The notes below the pieces were generated by a model, which was not told the origin of the DNA, did no database searches, and was given only the letters and a program-made list of their open reading frames with translations. Source: JAGFIY01 sp964499285 (lineage in GTDB: Bacteria > Bacteroidota > Ignavibacteria > Ignavibacteriales > Melioribacteraceae). From it: a stretch of DNA of 5,262 nucleotides. Below are positions 1-5,262 of this stretch, one piece after another. How positions within the stretch are numbered: position 1 is the first letter of the stretch; every line of letters begins with the position of its first letter. The stretch spans positions 1-5,262 of the forward strand of contig CAZCLA010000077.1 of the NCBI GenBank assembly GCA_964499285.1, read 5' to 3'. The position numbers and the translations under genes were made by a program.

Positions 1-1762
1 TCTGCTGAGGGGTTACGTTCATCGATGGCGCAGATAGTGTTGTTCCTTCAACTACGTTGGACATTGCTGAGATGTTGCCAAAGGTGTCGAACGCTTTAAT
101 AGCGTAGTGCTTTGTATCGTTAAAATTCATTCCCTCAATTTCAAGTTCTTCCGTTTGTCCGGCTTCGGCGGGTGAGCCGAAGGGAATTTGTTCGGCATTA
201 TTGAACTGTGTGTCGTTAGTAATCGGATTATTTGAGCGTCTAATATCATATCCGACAACGCCATTTCTCGATGTATCGAGAGGGGCAGTCCATGTAAATT
301 TATATCCGTTAGAAGAAACATCTGATACCGATAAATCCGTGATAGTGGTCGGCGGAATATTATCAGGCGGGGTCGAGACAAGCAGAACAGAATTATAAAC
401 ATTCAGCCTTCCGCCGGTAACGGTAATTCCATCAAGGGCAGCGATAGGATCAACTCCGTCGAACAAATGATCTCTGAACAACAACGCAGTTGCCCCGGGA
501 TTAGTTTTATATGCTTGAATTAAAGATCCGTTGGCCGCGCTTACTATCAAACCAATAGCGCCAGCTACATGTGGAGTTGCCATCGAAGTTCCGGTTAGGT
601 TTCCGTATGAATTTCCCGGAAGGGTTGCGTAAATGCTTGTTCCAGGAGATCCTAAATCAATAGTTGTTGCACCGTAAGCGGCCCCGCTGTTTTTATTGTC
701 CGAGCTTGTTGTGTTTGTTACTGCTACCATATATTCGCTTGGGCATGCTGTCGGGACATCGCCTTGAACATCAACATTAATATTTAAGTTTGCTGTTGCA
801 CCGCAGCTCAATATTCCAACTTCACCGAGATCATCATAAATTCCGCACCAAAGCGGATAGTTTGCGGGATTACCAAAATCCACACCGAATGACGCATTAG
901 TAGAAACAATAAAAGCTCCTTCCGCTCCGTTAGTTTCATTATATCTCGTTCTCATTTCAAGTATATAGCTGTAAGCTTCAACAACTGTAGCTTCGTTTGA
1001 AGACGAGCCTTGAACAGGCATTACTTTCACCCCCCAGTTAACGCCCGAAACACCCTTCGAATTGTTTCCGTGTGCGGCGGCTATTCCAGCAACGTGAGTT
1101 CCGTGGCTGTCGCTTGTAATATTTCCGCTGTGGGAGTAAGCATTCCATCCATCATAATCGTCTATGTAGCCATTTCCGTCATCGTCTATCCCGTTGTCCG
1201 GAATTTCGAGCAAGTTTTTCCAATAAACAATGTCTTCGTGATTAAGGTCGAATCCACCGTCAACTATTGCTACAACTACATCGTCTCCCTGTGCGGATGT
1301 TCCTCCGGTTGCAAAGTCCCATGCCTCGGGGGCATCGATATCTGCATCATCAACGCCGCCGGTTTGTCCTGTGTTGTTCAATCCCCACTGCTGACCGAAA
1401 CTCGGGTCGTTTGGAAATGTTGCACTCATCCTTAGGTTATCAATTGTTTTTTCTTGAACACCAAGTCTTCTTTGAATTTCATGATTATGCTGTACAACCT
1501 TAACTCTGTTGTTGTCCATAACCGAATAGAGAGCCTCCGTTGCATTTAAATTTTTATCGTATTCAACAAGCCAGATGTTCAATCTTTCTGAAAGAAGTCG
1601 TTTTGCATTTATTTTCAACGACTGCATTTCTCTTGTAAAGTGTTCAATGGATTCATCAGGTTCTAGTCTAACAAGAAGTTCACCGTGAATTATTCTATCA
1701 TCTGTTTGTGCAAAGAGAGGGATTGAAACAAACAGTAAAAGAAATAATAACTTTTTAATCAT
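1..1762 (-). CDS. Secreted S8 (subtilisin-like) serine protease with FnIII domain, 3' end beyond window
   Basis: Reading from an ATG at 1762, 587 codons stay open to the window edge, so the C-terminus is missing. Seen directly: a signal peptide (MIKKLLFLLLFVSIPLFA, likely cut before QTDD); a prodomain at about residues 23-100 resembling fervidolysin/I9-type inhibitors (inference); the lead-in NDPSFGQQWGLNN from residue 118; catalytic Asp168 in VAIVDGGFDLNHED; His220 in SDSHGTHVAGI; probable oxyanion Asn289 in STNASFG; and Ser393 in GTSMATPHVAGA. An Asp-rich insert at 189-204 (DDDGNGYIDD) looks calcium-binding. An FnIII-like domain spans about 470-572 (ITDLSVSDV, FTWTAP, YDIRRS, YAIKAFDTFGN). 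The last visible residues, APSMNVTPQQ, look like the start of another Ig-like module. The start is supported by the signal peptide and a GGGG run at 1768-1771. The family hydrolyses peptide bonds outside the cytoplasm. All key residues are present, so an active enzyme is likely. T9SS export is an inference, because any sorting domain would lie off the window. Confidence 0.95.
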   Translation of the reverse strand, partial: MIKKLLFLLLFVSIPLFAQTDDRIIHGELLVRLEPDESIEHFTREMQSLKINAKRLLSERLNIWLVEYDKNLNATEALYSVMDNNRVKVVQHNHEIQRRLGVQEKTIDNLRMSATFPNDPSFGQQWGLNNTGQTGGVDDADIDAPEAWDFATGGTSAQGDDVVVAIVDGGFDLNHEDIVYWKNLLEIPDNGIDDDGNGYIDDYDGWNAYSHSGNITSDSHGTHVAGIAAAHGNNSKGVSGVNWGVKVMPVQGSSSNEATVVEAYSYILEMRTRYNETNGAEGAFIVSTNASFGVDFGNPANYPLWCGIYDDLGEVGILSCGATANLNINVDVQGDVPTACPSEYMVAVTNTTSSDNKNSGAAYGATTIDLGSPGTSIYATLPGNSYGNLTGTSMATPHVAGAIGLIVSAANGSLIQAYKTNPGATALLFRDHLFDGVDPIAALDGITVTGGRLNVYNSVLLVSTPPDNIPPTTITDLSVSDVSSNGYKFTWTAPLDTSRNGVVGYDIRRSNNPITNDTQFNNAEQIPFGSPAEAGQTEELEIEGMNFNDTKHYAIKAFDTFGNISAMSNVVEGTTLSAPSMNVTPQQ

Positions 1763-1797
1763 TTTTGCCCCGCAAATATTAATTAATGTTATGAAAG

Positions 1798-1829
1798 GTG
1801 AAAATAAAATTTATCTCAGTAAATTTCAC
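1798..1829. repeat. Inverted repeat GTGAAA-N20-TTTCAC, possible operator
   Basis: GTGAAA at 1798-1803 and its exact reverse complement TTTCAC at 1824-1829 are separated by 20 bases. The right half overlaps the candidate -35 box of the protease promoter. Arms of six bases in AT-rich DNA can arise by chance, so a role in binding a dimeric regulator is speculative. Confidence 0.2.
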
Positions 1830-1831
1830 AA
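1803..1831 (-). promoter_or_regulatory. Weak candidate promoter for the protease gene
   Basis: On the minus strand, TTGTGA (1831-1826) is followed after 17 bases by TTTATT (1808-1803), a 4-of-6 match to TATAAT. It lies about 40 bases upstream of the protease start. In DNA this AT-rich, such matches occur by chance, so this is only a candidate. Confidence 0.2.
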
Positions 1832-1836
1832 AAATT

Positions 1837-1865
1837 TTGATACGATGAATTGTTTGAATTATCAC
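1837..1865 (+). promoter_or_regulatory. Weak candidate promoter for the hydratase-propeller operon
   Basis: TTGATA (1837-1842) is followed after 17 bases by TATCAC (1860-1865), a 4-of-6 match to TATAAT. This would give a leader of about 35-40 bases before the ATG at 1910. Spacing is ideal for a housekeeping sigma factor, but the -10 box is poor and the organism may use a different consensus. Confidence 0.22.
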
Positions 1866-1909
1866 AAGTATTTTTACAAATTGCATCGTTACTTATAAAG
1901 CGAGGAAAT

Positions 1910-2370
1910 ATGGAAGCCGGAAAGATTGAGATTTCAACCAAGGATAAAATCTGCACCATCACATTTTCACATCCCAAAAGTAATTCCCTGCCCGGTAATC
2001 TATTAAGGAATTTGGCGAAGCAAATAACATTATGCGGAGAATCAGAGGNNNNNNNNNNNNNNNNNNNNNNNNNNNNNNNNNNNNNNNNNNNNNNNNNNNN
2101 NNNNNNNNNNNNNNNNNNNNNNNNNNNNNNNNNNNNNNNNNNNNNNNNACAGAAGTTTATGACACTATCAATGAATTAGAGGACGGAGTGGAATTAATAG
2201 CATCAAAGCTTGCTTCGAGCAGCCCTGACGCAATGAAAAAACTGAAGCGAGTTCTTTGGGAGGGGACAGAAAATTGGGATGAATTTTTAGAATTGCGGGC
2301 GGAAATAAGCGGTAAACTCGTGCTCTCCGATTTTACCAAAGAATACATAAATCAATTTAAGAACAAGTAA
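1910..2370 (+). CDS. Enoyl-CoA hydratase/isomerase (crotonase) family protein, interrupted by assembly gap
   Basis: The N-terminal 46 residues (1910-2047) begin MEAGKIEIS and contain the typical first crotonase strand and helix: ICTITFSHPKSNSLPGNLL, equivalent to the family's 'itlnrP.anal...ll..L'. After 100 N, a different frame (2149-2370) gives the characteristic C-terminal tail: SSSPDAMKKLKRVLWEG, then an acidic helix and LSDFTKEYINQF, matching the family's 'sP.A....K' and 'Sed..eGi.aF' ends. The family usually has about 255-265 residues and only 119 are visible, so roughly 135-145 residues are missing, including the CoA-binding, oxyanion-hole and catalytic acid positions. The reaction therefore cannot be specified; cytoplasmic acyl-CoA hydration or isomerisation is typical. 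The ATG at 1910 was chosen because GAGG at 1902-1905 sits just upstream. A TTG start at 1850 in the same frame would add an atypical extension. The frame change comes from the arbitrary gap length and is not evidence of a frameshift mutation. Confidence 0.85.
2049..2148. other. Assembly gap of 100 N inside the hydratase gene
   Basis: Exactly 100 N, the usual placeholder for a gap of unknown size. Coding frames on the two sides disagree at this length: joining them needs a true gap of 3n+2 bases, and 100 is 3n+1. Family length suggests about 400-440 missing bases (inference). Confidence 0.97.
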
Positions 2371-2384
2371 TTCTTGAGGGAAAA

Positions 2385-4528
2385 ATGAAGCAATTAACTT
2401 TTTTGTTAATGCTGTCAATAAGCTTAACAAGTTTATCCGCTCAGAAAAAAATAACCGAAATAGACTTTCTGAATTCGCTCGAAATTAAAGTTAATGCGGC
2501 AGGACCTGTTCTTATTCGAGTGGACAACGAGCGGAATAGAATTGTTTGTGCAAATGCTAACTCATCAAGCATCACTTTGATAGACGGAACAACAGAAAAA
2601 GTAAGAAACATTCCAACAGGAAAAAGAGCACTTCAGCATTTAAAGGATGAATCATTTTATTTGGATGAGTTGACAGGCAACGCTTATTTAATCGGGGATA
2701 AATGTATAATTGCTGTTTATCCAGATAAAAATATTTCCAACGTAATTGAAACCGAACATCAATACGAATCAGTTACCGTTGATAAACGCGGGATAGTTTT
2801 TCTGGTCGGAAGAGAAAGCGAAAACATTGCCATAGTTGATATAAACAACAATCAAATCGATTATATAAAGTGGGTCGATTTTTCAGAGCCACTTGCAAAT
2901 CTAAACCAAACTCCGCCGCCGCCGATTAGAAAAGTTATCTATTTACCGGGAGTTGATAAAATTGCTGCTATCGACGGATATAAATCTATGTTATATCTAA
3001 TTAATCCCGAAACTTATGCCGTAGAAAAAGTTAGAACGCTTAAAACAGTTTCCGCCGCCCGCTGGCATTTTGCGGGAATCGATAAAATCAAAAATCGTGT
3101 TTATTTGGTTATCGAGACAAAAGATAGAAAAGTGGTTCAAGCCGTTGAACTGGACCCGGAAACGGGAAAAGATGTTTACGTCGAGCTTCAGGGCTTTACC
3201 GAAGGTGTCGGTGTTATTTACAACCAAAAACGGAACGAAGTATATATTCCCTACGACAATCATGCATCAGTTCATGTAGTTGATTTTAATAAGGACGGCG
3301 GAAATCTTTCTGAAATAAAAATTCCTCTTTACGGAAATGACGGCTCAGCTTTGGATATCAATAATGACCTCCTATATATCGCAAGTTGGGCTTTCGGTGA
3401 AATTGAGATTGTGGATTTGAAAGAAAAAAAATTTGTTGATCGCATTTCCGGACTGGGAATAATTCCTCATATGTTTTCAATGGAGTTCAATCAAAACAAT
3501 GGAGAAATTTATTTGCCGCTCGGAGCAACTGCGGTAAACGGCGTTTTCGGTTCGGCGGTGACTTCAGTTAATCCCCAAAACAAAACTGTAAAAAAGATTT
3601 ACACCGGCTGGAGCCCTGTTGAAATGATAAAACGAAAAGGATCTGACGAAGTATTTGTTTTTAATACGGAGGACGAGTTTGCCGTTGTTGACGCAAGTGG
3701 AAATTTTGATCTTCACAAATTACCATTTGACTATCCCCACAAAGCCATATTTAACAATGAAGGAAATATTTATCTAAGCTACGGACCTCATCAATCATAT
3801 TGGCCAAACGTTTACATTTGGGGAGCAAAGAACGGTATTCTGCAAATTGATCCGCATAATTTAAACATAACTGATAGAAGAATTCCGCGACTTGCTCAGG
3901 ATTTGATCTTAACCGATATCGGAATTCTTTACGGACTTCAGAACAGTTGGGGAAANNNNNNNNNNNNNNNNNNNNNNNNNNNNNNNNNNNNNNNNNNNNN
4001 NNNNNNNNNNNNNNNNNNNNNNNNNNNNNNNNNNNNNNNNNNNNNNNNNNNNNNNCCGTTAACTTTGATTCAAATTCATTGTTGAAAATTGATAAAACTG
4101 ATTTTTCGATTGAAGCTTTTTCGACAGAGACAAATCCGCTGAAGCTTGAACTAGTCGAAGGAGTTCCTTTTGTTATCAATCATGGTTCAAACTCTTTACA
4201 GATATTCGGAGAGGAACTTACGACATTTAACCTCCCGAGAGAGGAATCCGTTGATAATTTATTATACGATAAAGGCAGGCTTATTGTTACAGGGCATTCT
4301 GCCAACAATTTGACAGTTTATGAGTTTGATCTTATTGCTAAAAAATTTATTGAACTTTTCAATTATGCATATCCGTTCGGTGATACTTCATTTGACACCA
4401 ACAACAATTCGTTTTATATCAGAGGGCAATTTGCAGATACAATTTATGAATTAAACAAAATTATTATCGATAATGATAAGATCTGGATCACTGATTTTCT
4501 GGCGGGAAAATTATTTATAATAGAATAG
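2385..4528 (+). CDS. Exported beta-propeller (YncE/NHL-like) protein, interrupted by assembly gap
   Basis: The upstream part (2385-3955, 523 full codons) starts with a signal peptide, MKQLTFLLMLSISLTSLSA, cut before QKK; no lipobox cysteine is present. It continues as repeated beta-rich units of roughly 35-50 residues. Examples are NRIVCANANSSSITLIDG (near residue 50), KSMLYLINPETYAVEKVRTL, LLYIASWAFGEIEIVDLKEK (from residue 329) and GEIYLPLG...AVTSVNPQNKTVKKIYTG. Each has the 'hydrophobic strand, turn, I-x-V-D/N' rhythm of propeller blades. A TPPPPIRK stretch lies at residues 176-183. After the gap, another frame (4058-4525, 156 codons) continues the pattern (NSLLKIDKTDFSIEAF) and ends IWITDFLAGKLFIIE, a normal closing blade, with no T9SS sorting tail. 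It is therefore probably periplasmic or on the cell surface by another route (inference). GAGGG at 2376-2380 supports the start. It lies 14 bp after the hydratase stop, so co-transcription is likely. No catalytic residues or ligand are recognisable; binding or scaffold roles are typical of such folds. Confidence 0.8.
3956..4055. other. Assembly gap of 100 N inside the propeller gene
   Basis: Exactly 100 N, a placeholder of unknown true size. The coding frame before it (ending ILYGLQNSWGK) and after it (starting VNFDSNSLLKID) differ. Continuity needs a true gap of 3n+2 bases. The frame that would continue directly across 100 N stops at 4085 and does not resemble the protein. Confidence 0.97.
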
Positions 4529-4538
4529 ATTGATGATT

Positions 4539-5012
4539 TTAATATTCGGAAAGTGCTTTTTTCATAAGCATTAATTGTCCTAAATGATATGTGTTATGAC
4601 TTGCAAGCATTAGCGCTTCCCTGTAAATGGTGTACTGCGGCGCATGCGGTATCCGAGCAAAAATATCGACATCCTTATTCTTAATTAACCGTTCCATCTC
4701 GTCTATTCCATCAAAAAACTCCTCGACAAGTTTTGTCCAATCGTTTAAAGAAGCATCTTCTTCGTCTGTCCACAATCCTTTCGGCCATTCGGGAGATTGA
4801 TGTTTAGGATTATTAATAAATCCAAGAAAATCATCTTGAGCCCGTTTCATATGATTCAAAAGTTGAAATGGCGTGTGCTCAATTCCGTGGACTTTTTGAT
4901 TTACAATTTTTAGAGGATAGTTTTTAATCGCACGTTTAATAGGAATATGCGTATTGCCTCCCCGAAGAAGAAATAAAATTTGTTTTTTAATTACTGCATT
5001 CTTTCGTTTCAT
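4539..5012 (-). CDS. DinB-superfamily four-helix protein (putative metal-dependent enzyme)
   Basis: Complete 157-residue protein, a normal length for the DinB/YfiT-like family. Helical segments carry the family's three histidine metal ligands in the expected places: His54 in TPFQLLNHMKRAQDD, and His139 and His143 in LASHNTYHLGQLMLMKKAL. The HNTYHLGQL signature before the last helix is the strongest evidence. Members bind a divalent metal; some are thiol transferases (bacillithiol or mycothiol type), but most are uncharacterised, so no substrate is assigned. It has no signal peptide and is expected in the cytoplasm. The start is fixed: an in-frame TAA lies at 5027-5025 and no other start codon follows it before the ATG at 5012. 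The ribosome site is only AGAG-like. Its stop faces the propeller gene's stop across 10 bases, and it lies 45 bases downstream of the sorting-domain gene on the same strand, so read-through from that gene is possible. Confidence 0.85.
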   Translation of the reverse strand: MKRKNAVIKKQILFLLRGGNTHIPIKRAIKNYPLKIVNQKVHGIEHTPFQLLNHMKRAQDDFLGFINNPKHQSPEWPKGLWTDEEDASLNDWTKLVEEFFDGIDEMERLIKNKDVDIFARIPHAPQYTIYREALMLASHNTYHLGQLMLMKKALSEY

Positions 5013-5057
5013 ATTCTCTGAACTTTAAAAATCAATTTGCAATCAGGACATTTGTCT

Positions 5058-5262
5058 TTATTTCAGAAGTAACATTTTCTTAACGGAATGATGTTTATCC
5101 CCAACATCTATTTTGTAAAAATACATTCCGCTTGAAAGTCTGCTGCCGTCAAATTTTACTTCGTAACTGCCCGCCGATAGATTTTCATTTACGAGTGTGG
5201 CGACTTCTCTTCCGAGAACATCATAAACAGCTAACTTTGTGTAAGGTGTTTCATTTTTCACA
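5058..5262 (-). CDS. C-terminal end of a T9SS-secreted protein (type A sorting domain), 5' end beyond window
   Basis: Only the last 67 codons are visible. They form a nearly complete Por secretion (type A) C-terminal sorting domain: TKLAVYDVLGREVATLV, then NENLSAGSYEVKFDGS, then LSSGMYFYKIDVGDKHHS and the terminal KKMLLLK before TAA. In known T9SS organisms this domain directs passage through the outer membrane and is then cleaved, with the cargo released or anchored at the surface. The frame is open to the right edge. The GTG at 5261-5259 could be misread as a start, but it is an internal valine, because a sorting domain alone with no cargo or signal peptide would be meaningless. The function of the cargo cannot be told from this window. 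The gene implies that the organism has a T9SS. Confidence 0.92.
   Translation of the reverse strand, partial: VKNETPYTKLAVYDVLGREVATLVNENLSAGSYEVKFDGSRLSSGMYFYKIDVGDKHHSVKKMLLLK

Larger units (their letters stand above)
1763..1909. promoter_or_regulatory. Divergent intergenic region between protease and hydratase genes
   Basis: These 147 bases separate two genes transcribed away from each other, so they should hold both promoters. The stretch is very AT-rich and carries a 10-bp palindrome ATTAATTAAT at 1778-1787 and an inverted repeat GTGAAA/TTTCAC at 1798-1829. The Bacteroidota-type promoter (TTTG about 19 bases ahead of TAnnTTTG) was looked for and not found cleanly in either direction. 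No RNA gene or riboswitch is recognisable. The location is what supports promoter function; the individual boxes are weak. Confidence 0.5.

Noticed and set aside
127..402. Minus-strand 91-codon open frame and plus-strand frame at 201-398
   Set aside because: Both are other-frame shadows of the FnIII domain of the protease, whose own frame is continuous through here.
1010..1503. Two overlapping plus-strand open frames (1010-1435 and 1267-1503)
   Set aside because: They lie antisense to the most conserved part of the subtilase, including the Asp and His catalytic motifs, and their translations show no recognisable domain.
1850..1909. Upstream TTG start that would lengthen the hydratase by 20 residues
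   Set aside because: The extension is not typical of crotonases, overlaps the candidate promoter, and the ATG at 1910 has a good GAGG ribosome site directly ahead.
2157..2348. Minus-strand 63-codon open frame
   Set aside because: Antisense shadow of the hydratase C-terminal part, which matches the family tail well.
2997..3279. Minus-strand frame 2997-3263 and plus-strand frame 3070-3279
   Set aside because: Shadows within the propeller gene, whose frame is open and repeat-structured over this region.
4056..4085. Frame continuing the upstream propeller reading directly after the gap (PLTLIQIHC)
   Set aside because: It stops after nine residues, whereas the neighbouring frame gives 156 residues of propeller-like sequence. 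The gap length is arbitrary.
3751..4179. Minus-strand 142-codon open frame
   Set aside because: It runs straight through the N gap and is antisense to the propeller gene, so its length is artificial.
4494..4511. Hairpin ATTTTC-TGGCGG-GAAAAT as a terminator of the propeller gene
   Set aside because: It lies inside the coding region, its stem is AT-rich, and no T-run follows.
5013..5057. Possible terminator between the sorting-domain gene and the DinB gene
   Set aside because: Only a GACA/TGTC arm pair with a two-base loop is present, too small to form a stable hairpin.

Overview
The window reads as chromosomal DNA of an AT-rich member of the Bacteroidota/Chlorobi/Ignavibacteriota group. The best guess is an Ignavibacteria-type genome (inference). 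The main support is the right-edge gene, which ends in a type A C-terminal sorting domain of the type IX secretion system (T9SS) of the style common there (YDVLGREVATLV, then AGSYEVKFDGS, LSSGMYFYKI and a basic KKMLLLK end). The left-edge secreted subtilase carries the insert and FnIII architecture frequent in the same group. Three of the four visible starts have clear Shine-Dalgarno-like purine runs. Two runs of exactly 100 N (2049-2148 and 3956-4055) mark this as a scaffolded draft, probably metagenome-derived.

Layout. (1) Positions 1-1762, minus strand: a large secreted S8 subtilisin-like protease with signal peptide, prodomain, complete catalytic residues and an FnIII domain; its 3' end lies outside the window. 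(2) Positions 1763-1909: a divergent AT-rich intergenic region with weak candidate promoters in both directions and a GTGAAA/TTTCAC inverted repeat. (3) Positions 1910-2370, plus: an enoyl-CoA hydratase/isomerase-family gene whose middle is lost in the first gap. (4) Positions 2385-4528, plus: a long exported beta-propeller protein, 14 bp downstream of the hydratase and so probably co-transcribed, broken by the second gap. (5) Positions 4539-5012, minus: a small DinB-superfamily protein, convergent with the propeller gene with only 10 bp between them. (6) Positions 5058-5262, minus: the last 67 codons of a T9SS cargo protein that begins beyond the right edge.

How the genes relate. The protease and the right-edge protein are exported, and both fit T9SS cargo, although the protease's own sorting domain is not visible. 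The hydratase is cytoplasmic acyl-CoA metabolism and the propeller is extracytoplasmic, so their tight pairing has no obvious biochemical explanation. The DinB protein looks independent. I see no RNA gene, mobile element, CRISPR array or convincing terminator. I found no clear undescribed system. The points most worth attention are the hydratase-propeller pairing, the two genes that are split by assembly gaps rather than mutated, and the edge-truncated protease, which is easily missed because it has no stop codon in the window.
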